DNA of 64,000 bases from Thalassovita mediterranea (GTDB lineage: Bacteria; Pseudomonadota; Alphaproteobacteria; Caulobacterales; Hyphomonadaceae), in the NCBI GenBank assembly GCA_019448215.1, contig CP080408.1, forward strand, positions 930,001 to 994,000, written 5' to 3'. The position numbers were made by a program, and so were the translations under genes. Numbering within the stretch: position 1 is the first letter of the stretch; each line of letters starts with the position of its first letter. Below, in pieces: positions 1-8,530 of the stretch. A model generated the notes under the pieces. It had not been told where the DNA came from. It worked only from the letters and a program-made list of their open reading frames with translations, and did no database searches.

Positions 1-453
1 ATGAAACGCCTGTCTGCCCTGCTTCTCGCCCCTGCCCTTATCGCAGCCTGCAGCCAGCCGGCTGAGACCGATGGCCCGGTGCTCTCCTATGAAGACGCTT
101 TCGTGATGGCCCCGATCGCCGGACGCGATGTCACCATGGGCGGGATCGAGATTTCGGTGGAAGGCGGCAATGTCACGCTGACGGGCGCGATCTCTGACAT
201 CGCCGGCACGGTCGAGATGCACACGATGGAAATGAATGATGGCTCGATGCAGATGCGCCCTGTCGAGAGCTTCGAGATCGCCGACGGCGAGACGCTGACG
301 CTCGAGCGCGGCGGCAACCACCTCATGTTCTTCAGCCTGGTTGAGGATCTCTCTGCCGGTGAAGTCGCAAATATCTCTTTCAGCTTCGAGACCGAAACCG
401 GTGAGACGCTGACACTGGAAGCAGAAGCCGAAGTCCGCGCGCAAGGCGAATAG
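1..453 (+). CDS. PCu(A)C-type periplasmic copper chaperone lipoprotein
   Basis: The 150-residue protein starts with a lipoprotein signal ending in a lipobox (LIAAC, Cys17). The copper-binding signature of the PCu(A)C family, H-x10-M-x21-H-x-M, is met exactly by His74, Met85, His107 and Met109. Family members pass Cu(I) in the periplasm to the CuA or CuB site of cytochrome c oxidase, often together with SCO proteins; a SCO gene lies about 1.3 kb away. The ATG is the first base of the window, so upstream control cannot be seen. The gene converges on the PHA depolymerase gene. Confidence 0.9.
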   Translation: MKRLSALLLAPALIAACSQPAETDGPVLSYEDAFVMAPIAGRDVTMGGIEISVEGGNVTLTGAISDIAGTVEMHTMEMNDGSMQMRPVESFEIADGETLTLERGGNHLMFFSLVEDLSAGEVANISFSFETETGETLTLEAEAEVRAQGE

Positions 454-470
454 GCCAAACCCTGACGGGG

Positions 471-492
471 CGCGCTAGCGAGAACTAGCGCG
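471..492. terminator. Hairpin between two convergent genes
   Basis: CGCGCTAG and CTAGCGCG form an 8-bp perfect stem around a 6-base loop. It spans the stop codon of the PHA depolymerase gene and sits 17 bases after the stop of the copper chaperone gene. There is no U-tract on either strand, so intrinsic termination is uncertain. Confidence 0.4.
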
Positions 493-1717
493 TCTTGGTC
501 ACGTGCTTCTGGAAATTGATCACGCGCGGCACGATCTTCTCGCGGAATTTCGAGCCATTGAACACGCCGTAATGGCCGACGCCTGACTGCACATAGTCTT
601 CCTTCAGCGTGTCCGGAATATTGGCGCAGAGGTCATGGGCCGCCTGCGTCTGACCAATGCCGGAAATGTCATCCAGCTCACCCTCGACCGTCATCAGGCC
701 GACAGTTGAGATCGCTTCCGGTTTGACGAGGCGCTGGTCGCGGTAGCGATATTCGCCCTTGGCCAAAAGCGCCTTCTGGAAAACACGCTCAATCGTCTGG
801 ATATAGAATTCTTCGGTCAGGTCCAAAACGGACAGGTATTCGTCATAGAACGCCTGGTGCTTCTCGGCGCCGTCTTCATCGCCCTCGATCAGGTGCTCGA
901 AGAAGCGGTGCTGGGCATCGACGTGACGTTCCCAGTTCATGTGCATGAATGAGCTGAGCTGGATGAAGCCCGGATAGACCCGTCGGCCAGCCCCTGCCCA
1001 AGGCAGTGGCACCGTGTGAATCATCTTCGATCGGAACCAGTCGAGGCTTCGCTCTTCAGCCAGAAGGTTCGGCACAGTCGGGGAGCGGCGCACATCGATC
1101 GGTGAGCCCATGAACGTCATCGTCGCTGGCAGCGCGTCTGACCCGTCCTCTGCCATCATCGAAATCGCAGCGAGGACTGGCGGGCCGGGCTGGCAAACGG
1201 CGAGCACATGCGCGCCTGCACCCAAGAATGCCAGCATGTCCTGGATGTGGTCGATATAATCGTCCAGATCGAAGCGGCCGAACCAGATCGGGGCCATGCG
1301 CGCATCGGTCCAGTCGGTGATGTAGACATTATGGGTCGGCAGGAAGGCTTCGACCGTGCCGCGCAGCAGCGTTGCATAGTGGCCAGACAGCGGCGCAACA
1401 ATAAAGAGGTTTGGACGGTTCGCGGGCGCGCCAGCAGTCTCGAAATGGACAAGCTGGCACCATGGCGAGGACCAGGCCGTGACAGGCATGACCGCATGGG
1501 TCCGGCCTTTGATTTCAGTCGACTCGATCTGCCACTCAGGTTTGCCGTAATAGCGCGTCGCCCGCTCGAACACGTTCGCCGCCGCGGCAATCGCGCGGCC
1601 CGCTTCGGTGTCACGGGCGGGGTTGATCGGGGAGCTCCAGAAGGATGCGGTCGCCTTGGCCTGCAGGCGCAGCGGCGCCATGGCCGCGCGGTTCATTTCA
1701 ACAAGAGCGTAAAGCAA
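485..1717 (-). CDS. phaZ: Intracellular polyhydroxyalkanoate depolymerase
   Basis: This 410-residue alpha/beta hydrolase matches the intracellular PHB depolymerase family that mobilises stored polyester granules. The nucleophile is a cysteine in the box V-C-Q-P-G (Cys175), typical of this family rather than a serine lipase box. The family also shows the conserved start M-L-Y-x3-E-M and the region around 'TDWTDAR'. Translation starts at TTG, supported by AAGGTG six bases upstream and by agreement with the conserved N-terminus. The C-terminal part contains 'VEGELDDISG' and 'GVGHYGVFNG', which supply the likely Asp and His of the triad. Confidence 0.92.
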   Translation of the reverse strand: MLYALVEMNRAAMAPLRLQAKATASFWSSPINPARDTEAGRAIAAAANVFERATRYYGKPEWQIESTEIKGRTHAVMPVTAWSSPWCQLVHFETAGAPANRPNLFIVAPLSGHYATLLRGTVEAFLPTHNVYITDWTDARMAPIWFGRFDLDDYIDHIQDMLAFLGAGAHVLAVCQPGPPVLAAISMMAEDGSDALPATMTFMGSPIDVRRSPTVPNLLAEERSLDWFRSKMIHTVPLPWAGAGRRVYPGFIQLSSFMHMNWERHVDAQHRFFEHLIEGDEDGAEKHQAFYDEYLSVLDLTEEFYIQTIERVFQKALLAKGEYRYRDQRLVKPEAISTVGLMTVEGELDDISGIGQTQAAHDLCANIPDTLKEDYVQSGVGHYGVFNGSKFREKIVPRVINFQKHVTKTR

Positions 1718-1783
1718 TGCGTCACCTTCCGTATGCTGCAGCGCAACATAGGCAGGGAAACGACCTTTTGCAATCAGCCAGTT

Positions 1784-2422
1784 CTAACCGAAGATGGTTT
1801 CCAGACAGGTCGCCATCTCTTCGGGATTGGTGATCGTCTCGGAGAAGAAGGTTTTCAGCTTCCAGTCCGGGCCCATCACATAGATGAGCGATGTGTGGTC
1901 CATCGTATACTCGGCCACGCTTTCTGGCGTCTCAACGCGTGAGAAGGCGGCGCTGAACTCATTCGCGACCGCTTCGATCTCTTCCGGCGTACCCGTCAGG
2001 CCGACGAGCCCGTCCGGAAACGCATTGCTCTGCACATAGTCAGCCAGCGCTTCTGGGGTATCTCGCTCCGGATCGACGCTAATCAGCAGCGTTTGCGGAC
2101 GCTCCATGTCTTCAGGCAGGCGGCTATAGGCATTGTTGATCGCCACCAGCGTGCCCGGGCACACATCAGGACAATAGGTGAAGCCGAAATAAACCAGCGA
2201 CGGCTTACCCATGAAGTCTTCCTGGGTAACGCGCTCGCCCGTATGCATGGTCAGTTCGAACGGACCGCCAATCTCTTCATAGGCGCGCGATGTACACCCA
2301 GCGACTGGCCCTCCGGCCCTTGCCGTTTCGCCCGAAGTTGCGGTCTCATTCCCCTCATTCGCGCCGCTACAGGCTGCCGCGAGAAGGAATGATGCTAAGA
2401 GAATTGTCGATCTGATACGCAT
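1784..2422 (-). CDS. SCO1/SenC family copper-delivery lipoprotein
   Basis: A thioredoxin-fold SCO protein of about 212 residues. It has a lipoprotein signal (LLAAAC) followed by a low-complexity linker, then the redox and copper motif C-P-D-V-C and a downstream metal-binding His in 'DHTSLIY'. SCO proteins load copper into CuA of cytochrome oxidase. The start chosen is the ATG giving 'MRIRST', which places the lipobox correctly; an ATG 12 codons upstream would add a charged extension. The gene is divergent from regB-regA, an arrangement known around regB/senC loci of other alphaproteobacteria. Confidence 0.9.
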   Translation of the reverse strand: MRIRSTILLASFLLAAACSGANEGNETATSGETARAGGPVAGCTSRAYEEIGGPFELTMHTGERVTQEDFMGKPSLVYFGFTYCPDVCPGTLVAINNAYSRLPEDMERPQTLLISVDPERDTPEALADYVQSNAFPDGLVGLTGTPEEIEAVANEFSAAFSRVETPESVAEYTMDHTSLIYVMGPDWKLKTFFSETITNPEEMATCLETIFG

Positions 2423-2514
2423 GCGGCTACGTATGCGTTGGGCAGGTGCTTCGATCAAGGTGGCGCCGCGCCGCTACAGTGTCGCATCCTGCGGCACAGC
2501 TGAAAGGGGCAAGA

Positions 2515-3912
2515 ATGGACGACGCCCACGCGTCCCGCGAAGGAATAGAGCAGGCACTCTATAGCCTGCTGCCGACCGGTCTGGCCGGCGTCGACGCGGC
2601 GCGTGGCCGCGCGCGCCTTCGCACATTGATGACCCTGCGCTGGCTCGCCGTGGGTGGTCAGACGGCGGCTGTGCTCTTCGTCAATTTCGTCCTCGGCTTC
2701 GACGTGCCACTCGGCCCCTGCCTGACGGTCATTGCCGCCTCAGCCTGGCTGAACGTCTTCCTGTCCTTTGCCATGCGCGACCAGGTCCTGCTCAAGGGGT
2801 GGGAGGCCGCGCTCCAGCTCTGTTTTGATACGCTGCAGCTGGCGCTTCTGCTGGGCCTCACCGGCGGGCTCTCAAATCCCTTCCTTCTCTTCCTACTCGC
2901 GCCTGTCACTGTAGCCGCAACCAGCCTTCGGCCGCGTTATTCGGCGATCATCGCGGGGATCGCCATCCTGCTTGCGGCCCTTATGCCAGCATTTGCGCTG
3001 GACTTGCCCTGGTATCCCGGCAGCAGCCTCAACCTGCCAGAGCTTTTTGAGTGGGGTCATTTCGCCGCCTTCCTGCTCGCAATCGTCTTCTTTGCCGTGT
3101 CGTCGGTCCGCCTTAGCGAAGACGAAGCCCGGCTTGTACGCGCCATGGATGCGGCATCGGTCGTCATGGCCCGTGAGCAGAAACTCTCGGCACTTGGCGC
3201 AATGGCCGCCATGACCGCTCATGAGCTCGGCACACCGCTCGCGACCATCCACCTTGTCGCCAAGGAGCTGGCCAGCGACTTCGATAGCGACCATCCCCAG
3301 TATGACGATGTCCGCCTGATCGCAGAACAGGCCGACCGCTGCCGCGATATCCTGCGCCAGCTCAGCCGCTCTCGCGAAGCCGAAGACATCGTTCATGCCA
3401 ACATGCCCCTCTCCAGCCTCGTCGAAGAGGCCGCCGCCCCGTTCAAAGGGCTCGGCGTCGCGCTGAACGTCACCTGGTCGGCGGGCGAGAATGGCGAGTC
3501 CCGCATTCCCACTATCCGGCGCAGCCCCGAAGTCCTTCACGCGCTCGGTGCCTTTGTTGAAAACGCCGTCAGCTTTGCCGATAGTCAGGTGAAGGCTGCG
3601 GCCAGCTGGACCGACAAGCAGTTTATGGTCACCATTTCCGATGATGGCCCGGGCTTCGCACCGGACGTGATGCCAAAGCTTGGCGAGCCCTATGTCTCCC
3701 AGCGCGGTGAGGCCCATCTGCACGGCGGCGATATGGGCCTTGGCTTCTTCATCGCGAAGACACTGATCGAGCGGACGGGCGGGCGTATCGCCACCAGGAA
3801 CAGGACGCCGCCGAGAAAAGGCGCGATTGTGCAGGCCGTCTGGCCTCGAAGCGCACTGGAAAGCTTGGAATCAGACAGAATTCCAATAAATGGTCCCGTA
3901 CTGGAGACTTGA
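2515..3912 (+). CDS. regB: RegB/PrrB-type redox sensor histidine kinase
   Basis: The kinase has six predicted membrane segments in its N-terminal half. It carries the quinone-binding heptapeptide G-G-L-S-N-P-F, an H-box with phospho-acceptor His in 'AHELGTPLA', a Cys in 'ADRCRDIL' matching the redox-active cysteine of RegB, and a HATPase domain with N-box and G-boxes ('DDGPGF', 'GLGFFIAKTL'). RegB senses quinone and redox state and phosphorylates RegA to control respiration and related pathways. The ATG at 2515 is preceded by AAGGGG, so it is preferred over an in-frame upstream start. regA follows almost without a gap. Confidence 0.93.
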   Translation: MDDAHASREGIEQALYSLLPTGLAGVDAARGRARLRTLMTLRWLAVGGQTAAVLFVNFVLGFDVPLGPCLTVIAASAWLNVFLSFAMRDQVLLKGWEAALQLCFDTLQLALLLGLTGGLSNPFLLFLLAPVTVAATSLRPRYSAIIAGIAILLAALMPAFALDLPWYPGSSLNLPELFEWGHFAAFLLAIVFFAVSSVRLSEDEARLVRAMDAASVVMAREQKLSALGAMAAMTAHELGTPLATIHLVAKELASDFDSDHPQYDDVRLIAEQADRCRDILRQLSRSREAEDIVHANMPLSSLVEEAAAPFKGLGVALNVTWSAGENGESRIPTIRRSPEVLHALGAFVENAVSFADSQVKAAASWTDKQFMVTISDDGPGFAPDVMPKLGEPYVSQRGEAHLHGGDMGLGFFIAKTLIERTGGRIATRNRTPPRKGAIVQAVWPRSALESLESDRIPINGPVLET

Positions 3913-3914
3913 TC

Positions 3915-4487
3915 ATGGACTATAACGTTACCGTCAAAATTCATGAGGCCCTCAAGGATGTAGAGGACCGCACTTGTCTGATACTTGACGATGATGGCCC
4001 ATTTCTGCAGCGGCTGGCCCGCGCGCTGACGCAGCGCGGCTTCCTCGTCTCTGCTGTGTCGAGCGCCAATGAGGCCAAGGACATCGCCCGGATGAATCCG
4101 CCTGCCTTTGCGGTGCTGGATCTTCGTCTGGAAGATGGCTCAGGTCTCGACGTGGTCGAAACCCTCCACCAGTACCGCCCAGAAGCACGCGCCGTGATCC
4201 TCACCGGCTATGGCGCAATCGCAACAGCCGTCGCCGCCGTGAAAGCCGGCGCCGTCGACTATCTCGCCAAGCCTGCTGAGGTGGAAGACATCATCCGCGC
4301 GCTCGTTAACAAGGGCGATAGCCTGCCGGAGCCGCCGGAAAACCCGATGTCCGCAGATCGCGTACGTTGGGAACACATCCAGCGCGTCTATGAGCTCTGC
4401 AACCACAATGTCTCCGAAACGGCCCGCCGCCTGAACATGCACCGCCGCACGCTTCAGCGCATCCTGGCAAAACGCGCGCCTCGTTAG
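3915..4487 (+). CDS. regA: RegA/PrrA/ActR-type response regulator
   Basis: A two-domain regulator of about 190 residues. The receiver domain has the acidic pocket 'LDDD', phospho-acceptor Asp69 in 'AVLDLRL' and Lys in 'YLAKPA'. A short linker leads to a Fis-type helix-turn-helix ('NVSETARRLNMHRRTLQR'). This is the hallmark layout of RegA, the partner of RegB. The ATG at 3915 has GGAG eight bases upstream; an overlapping TTG two codons earlier is less likely. It is co-transcribed with regB. Confidence 0.93.
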   Translation: MDYNVTVKIHEALKDVEDRTCLILDDDGPFLQRLARALTQRGFLVSAVSSANEAKDIARMNPPAFAVLDLRLEDGSGLDVVETLHQYRPEARAVILTGYGAIATAVAAVKAGAVDYLAKPAEVEDIIRALVNKGDSLPEPPENPMSADRVRWEHIQRVYELCNHNVSETARRLNMHRRTLQRILAKRAPR

Positions 4488-4510
4488 TTCTACTAATCTT
4501 GCGTATGCGG

Positions 4511-4597
4511 CTTCATCCTTCGACAGGCTCAGGATGAGGGTACGCTTGCGGCCCGCACCCCGTAGACCTCACCCTGAGCCTGTCGAAGGGCGAGGTC
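4511..4597. repeat. Inverted pair of REP-like intergenic repeats
   Basis: The 17-base core CCTTCGACAGGCTCAGG at 4517-4533 recurs as its exact reverse complement at 4573-4589, about 40 bases apart. The second copy is itself enclosed by GACCTC and GAGGTC. The pair could fold into a long cruciform or hairpin. It lies between the convergent regA and nth genes and contains no convincing gene. Confidence 0.75.
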
Positions 4598-4614
4598 CAT
4601 CTCTCAGTTATGGC

Positions 4615-5337
4615 CTACGATCCCTTCGGCCCCAGATCAGACTCCTTCCGGGCCGGATCAGGCGTCTTGTCCTTGAACTTGCAGATGTCGCTGATGGTAC
4701 ACAGCCAGCATTTGGGCTTGCGCGCCACACAGACATAGCGTCCGTGCAGGATCAGCCAGTGATGGGCGCCCTTCTTGAATTCGTCCGGCGTCACGCGTTC
4801 GAGCTGGTCTTCAACCTCGTCAGGGTTTTTGCCGGGCGCGAGGCCCGTACGGTTCGACACGCGAAAGATGTGCGTATCGACGGCGATTGTCGGCTGTCCG
4901 AAAGCCTCGTTCAGGACCACATTCGCCGTCTTGCGACCGACGCCCGGTAGCCGTGTCAGCTCATCGCGCGTTTGCGGCACCTCGCCGTCAAATTCCTCGA
5001 TCAGGAGCTCGCAAAGCGCGATCACATTCTTCGCCTTGTTGCGCCAGAGGCCGATCGTCTTGATGTGATCGGCGACGCCCTCCTCGCCCAGCGCCAGCAT
5101 CGCTTCTGGCGTATCGGCAATCTCGAACAGCTTTTTCGTTGCCTTGTTCACACCGATATCGGTCGCCTGCGCCGAAAGGGCGACAGCCACGACGAGGGTG
5201 AAAGGGTTGTGATAGTTCAGCTCTGTTTCAGGCGCGGGCCTGTCCTCGGCGAGCGCCGCATAGAGCTGCGCCGTCTTCTCAGGGCCGAGCGTCGGGGAAC
5301 GGCGCTTCTTTCGCGATTTAGTCGGGGTCTTTGCCAT
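4615..5337 (-). CDS. nth: Endonuclease III (base-excision repair DNA glycosylase/AP lyase)
   Basis: The protein has the helix-hairpin-helix glycosylase fold. 'LPGVGRKTANVV' is the HhH motif, followed by the conserved Asp in 'AVDTHIFR'. The C-terminal [4Fe-4S] loop is complete: C-x6-C-x2-C-x5-C. It removes oxidised pyrimidines from DNA and cleaves the abasic site. The start used gives 'MAKTPTK', a basic leader of about 20 residues; an in-frame start 12 codons earlier is possible. It is divergent from the DUF2244 gene. Confidence 0.95.
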   Translation of the reverse strand: MAKTPTKSRKKRRSPTLGPEKTAQLYAALAEDRPAPETELNYHNPFTLVVAVALSAQATDIGVNKATKKLFEIADTPEAMLALGEEGVADHIKTIGLWRNKAKNVIALCELLIEEFDGEVPQTRDELTRLPGVGRKTANVVLNEAFGQPTIAVDTHIFRVSNRTGLAPGKNPDEVEDQLERVTPDEFKKGAHHWLILHGRYVCVARKPKCWLCTISDICKFKDKTPDPARKESDLGPKGS

Positions 5338-5419
5338 GGATGCGAGGTGTAAATGCCGCGGCGCTGCGATCAAGCATCAACTTGCCTGCGCGCCGCACAG
5401 CTTTATTTTCCACTCCGTG

Positions 5420-5905
5420 ATGAGCGACACCCCGTCCACCGTTTACTTCGATGCCACGCTGACCCCGCATACGGCGCTCAGCCCGCGTGCCTTTCTGGTC
5501 GTCATGGGCCTCGTTGGTCTGATGAGCTTTGTCGGGGGGATGATGTTCCTCTCCATGGGGGCCGTGCCCGTGATTGCCTGGTTCGGTCTCGACGCGCTCG
5601 CCATCTGGCTCGCCTTTCGCGCCAGCTTTCACAGCCTGCGTCAGGAAACGCGTATCGAGGTGACAGCGGAAAAGATTTCCATGTCGCACACCGCGCCGGG
5701 CAGTGAGCCGCGGCATGTCGAACTGCCTACCGGCTTTGCCCGGCTCAGTCTCGATTACCCCGAGCGCCGCCCAAGCGAGCTTAAACTTGCGCACGGGCAG
5801 CAGGCCTATGTGATTGGCCGCTTCCTGACGCCGGGCGAGCGCAAATCCCTACACACCGCCCTCAAATCTGCCATCGAAAAAGCCCGCGCCGAACGCTACG
5901 CGTAA
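5420..5905 (+). CDS. DUF2244 family membrane protein
   Basis: A protein of about 161 residues with two adjacent membrane segments near residues 25-65. A soluble part follows, containing 'RVELxxGFARL'-like and 'FLTPGERKSL'-like segments characteristic of the alphaproteobacterial DUF2244 family. The family is often found near cytochrome oxidase and endonuclease III genes, but its function is unknown. ATG at 5420 gives 'MSDTPS'; a GTG one codon earlier is an alternative. Confidence 0.85.
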   Translation: MSDTPSTVYFDATLTPHTALSPRAFLVVMGLVGLMSFVGGMMFLSMGAVPVIAWFGLDALAIWLAFRASFHSLRQETRIEVTAEKISMSHTAPGSEPRHVELPTGFARLSLDYPERRPSELKLAHGQQAYVIGRFLTPGERKSLHTALKSAIEKARAERYA

Positions 5906-6005
5906 AAAATGACGCCTGCGTCATGGTTTTTTCATTCTGTCTGTGTTACCTTTGGTCAGGCACAGAAAAACTCACCGGAATACCGGGAGATCAGGAGGCA
6001 AGGAC

Positions 6006-7337
6006 ATGGCTGACACAGCAACTAAGATCGCCCACAATCTCGAGCGCCCGAAAACCACGGGCCGCGAAAAGCTGATGGAATTCCATCTCGACCGTGACGC
6101 CCCGATCCCGTCGCCTGAAGATGTCGACATGAAGACCTTCGACATCCTGGACCCGGAGCTCTGGCGCCGCGACGCCCATTGGGACTTCTTCAAATGGATG
6201 CGCGACAATGATCCGGTCCACTACACGCCGGACAGCTTTGCTGGGCCATACTGGTCCGTGACGCTCTATGACGATGTTCGCGACGTCGATATCGACCACA
6301 AGCGCTTCTCATCGTCCTGGGAATATGGCGGCATCACGCTTGGCGAGCCGTTCGAGGACTTCGAGCTGCCGATGTTCATCGCCATGGATGAGCCGCGCCA
6401 CTCTGAACAGCGCAAGACCGTCCAGCCGGCCGTCGCGCCGAACATGCTGAAGGAATTCGAGCCTCTGATCCGTTCGCGGACGCAAGGCCTGCTCGACTCC
6501 CTGCCGGTCAATGAGCCATTCGACTGGGTCGACACGGTCTCGATCGAGCTCACGACCATGATGCTCGCGACCCTGTTCGACTTCCCGTTCGAGGATCGGC
6601 GCAAGCTGACCCACTGGTCGGACGTTGCGACCAACCCGCACAATCCGGACATCTGCCCGGGCGGGCTCGACCAGTGGAAGCAGGAACTCATGGAATGCCT
6701 GACCACCTTCATGGGCATTTATCAGGACCGTCAGTCCAAGCCGGTCAAGAATGACCTGATGAGCCTTCTCGCCCATGGCGAAAAGACCAAGAACATGACC
6801 CCGATGGAGCTTCTCGGGAACGTCATCCTCCTCATCGTTGGCGGCAATGACACGACCCGCAACTCGATGACCGCATCGGTCCATGCCCTGAACAAGTGGC
6901 CGGACCAGTTCGAGAAACTGAAGGCGGACCCGTCGCTCATCCCGAACATGGTGTCAGAGGTCATCCGCTGGCAGACGCCGCTCGCCTATATGCGCCGTAC
7001 CGCGCTTGAAGATGTCGAGCTTCGCGGCAAGACCATCAAGAAGGGCGAGCAGGTCGCCATGTGGTATGTCTCAGCGAACCGCGACGAGCGTTTCTGGGAC
7101 GAAGACCCATATCGCCTCATCATCGACCGCAAGCAGGCCCGCAACCACATCTCCTTCGGTTTCGGCATCCACCGCTGCGTCGGCAACCGCCTGGCCGAGC
7201 TTCAGCTCCGCATCCTCTGGGAAGAGCTTCTGGAGCGTTTCGATCATATCGAAGCGCTGGAAGAACCAGAGCGGAATGCACACTCCTTCGTGAAGGGCTA
7301 CACTTGGATGCCGGTGATCCTGCACCCTAAGAAATAA
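6006..7337 (+). CDS. CYP153-like cytochrome P450 (alkane/fatty-acid hydroxylase candidate)
   Basis: A 443-residue soluble bacterial P450. The heme ligand is Cys391 in 'FGFGIHRCVG', the I-helix oxygen motif is 'GGNDTTRN', and the K-helix ExxR is in 'SEVIRW'. Segments such as 'RWQTPLAYMRR' and 'RNHISFGFGIHRCVGNRLAE' resemble CYP153 enzymes, which hydroxylate the terminal carbon of medium-chain alkanes and fatty acids. GGAGG lies upstream of the ATG. The ferredoxin and ferredoxin reductase genes that often accompany CYP153 are not next to it, so electrons must come from partners elsewhere. Substrate is inferred from motif likeness only. Confidence 0.85.
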   Translation: MADTATKIAHNLERPKTTGREKLMEFHLDRDAPIPSPEDVDMKTFDILDPELWRRDAHWDFFKWMRDNDPVHYTPDSFAGPYWSVTLYDDVRDVDIDHKRFSSSWEYGGITLGEPFEDFELPMFIAMDEPRHSEQRKTVQPAVAPNMLKEFEPLIRSRTQGLLDSLPVNEPFDWVDTVSIELTTMMLATLFDFPFEDRRKLTHWSDVATNPHNPDICPGGLDQWKQELMECLTTFMGIYQDRQSKPVKNDLMSLLAHGEKTKNMTPMELLGNVILLIVGGNDTTRNSMTASVHALNKWPDQFEKLKADPSLIPNMVSEVIRWQTPLAYMRRTALEDVELRGKTIKKGEQVAMWYVSANRDERFWDEDPYRLIIDRKQARNHISFGFGIHRCVGNRLAELQLRILWEELLERFDHIEALEEPERNAHSFVKGYTWMPVILHPKK

Positions 7338-7361
7338 GCCATCACGGCACCTGAAATTAAG

Positions 7362-7399
7362 AAGCCCCGTAGATCATCAGACCTGCGGGGCTTTTCTTT
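7362..7399 (+). terminator. Rho-independent terminator after the P450 gene
   Basis: AAGCCCCGTAG and CTGCGGGGCTT pair (one G-U) around a 10-base loop and run into TTTTCTTT. It lies 24 bases after the P450 stop codon, between convergent genes. Confidence 0.85.
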
Positions 7400-7416
7400 G
7401 GGGCGCAGCAGCGCGC

Positions 7417-8187
7417 CTAGTCTTCGAAGTCGTCGATGATCCCGCTGAGGCGCGAGCGCCCGCCATCCATGACAAGCGTCTCCCCTGTAATGATCGCCGA
7501 TTTCGGCGAGGAGAGGTAGAGCGCCGCTTCCGCGATCTCGTCGGCAAGACTGGCACGGCCGAGCGGCGTGCGTTTGCGCAGCCACGGGTCTTCGCTCTCG
7601 GCGCGCGGTCGTAGCGCGCAGATCGCGTTCACACGGATACCTTTCGAGGCGAGGTCCACCGCGCCTGCACGCACGACGCCCAGTATCGCATGCTGCATCA
7701 CGGCGTCGGCGAAATCACCTTCGCTCACCTGCTGCGCAGATAGCGAGAGAACGAATGTCACTGAGCCCAGCTGCTTCTTGCGGCCCAGCGTCTCACCCGC
7801 CTCATCGACGCGCTTGGCGACATGGCGCTCAAACATTTTGAGAATGAGGATTGAGGTTCGCAGCGCCTTTGTATGCGCCTTCTCGAACTCCGCTACATCA
7901 AGCTCGGCAAAGGCTGTCTTTGGCGGGATCGGAGGCACGGCGACGATGTGATCGACCTGACCATACGCCTCCAGCGCGGCGGCCAGCGCATTCTTCACGC
8001 CAATCTGCGTGTCTAGATCTTCCTGATGGACGATCGCCCGGTCACGCAAGCTGTCGGCGAACTTCTCGACGCGCTTCTGGCTCTGGTCGCAGGCGACGAC
8101 CGCATGGCCATCTTCAGCAAAGCGGCGTGCTACGGCCTCGCCAGTCATCTGGCCAAGTCCGAGAATAAGGGTAACAGGCTGGTCCAT
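7417..8187 (-). CDS. SDR-fold protein lacking the catalytic Tyr-Lys pair
   Basis: A 256-residue Rossmann-fold protein of the short-chain dehydrogenase superfamily. The N-terminal dinucleotide-binding loop reads G-L-G-Q-M-T-G, and the C-terminal half has the family's 'GIRVNAI' and 'GETLVMDGG'. Counting back from 'GIRVNAI', the usual Y-x3-K is replaced by D161-A-V-M-Q165, so both catalytic residues are missing, although a Ser in 'LSLSAQ' remains. It is therefore probably not a normal oxidoreductase; a binding or regulatory role is possible. It converges on the P450 gene. Confidence 0.75.
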   Translation of the reverse strand: MDQPVTLILGLGQMTGEAVARRFAEDGHAVVACDQSQKRVEKFADSLRDRAIVHQEDLDTQIGVKNALAAALEAYGQVDHIVAVPPIPPKTAFAELDVAEFEKAHTKALRTSILILKMFERHVAKRVDEAGETLGRKKQLGSVTFVLSLSAQQVSEGDFADAVMQHAILGVVRAGAVDLASKGIRVNAICALRPRAESEDPWLRKRTPLGRASLADEIAEAALYLSSPKSAIITGETLVMDGGRSRLSGIIDDFED

Positions 8188-8246
8188 CTGGGCTCCTGAT
8201 CCGGCAGGAAGCGCCCCACCGGATCAGGTAACGCCAGAAAGCCGGA

Positions 8247-8414
8247 CTAGTTCGGTTTAAGGTGGTGCAGCTCTTCCTTGATCTTGAGCTTGCGGCGTTT
8301 GAGATCGTGCAGGCGGATTTCGTCGGCAGCTGGTCTCTTCTGCTCCTGCTCAATCTCCTCATCAAGACGCTGGTGGCGGTTAGAGAGTTCGGCGATACGT
8401 CCTTGAAGTGACAT
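8247..8414 (-). CDS. YdcH/DUF465-type small coiled-coil protein
   Basis: A highly charged protein of 55 residues made almost entirely of predicted helix ('RIAELSNRHQRLDEEIEQE', 'LKRRKLKIKEEL'). This matches the DUF465/YdcH family of short coiled-coil proteins, whose function is unknown. The ATG used has AAGGAG at a good distance upstream and gives the family-like start 'MSLQGRI'. A longer in-frame start exists but has no support. Confidence 0.8.
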   Translation of the reverse strand: MSLQGRIAELSNRHQRLDEEIEQEQKRPAADEIRLHDLKRRKLKIKEELHHLKPN

Positions 8415-8530
8415 TGTACCATGCTCCTTTCTTGCTGATGAGAAAACTGTGCTTTTGAGGTCACAGTAAATCACATCAGGAAAAGGCGGTCACGCAGAAT
8501 CGACGAAAAATCCTTCGCATGAAGAGGATT

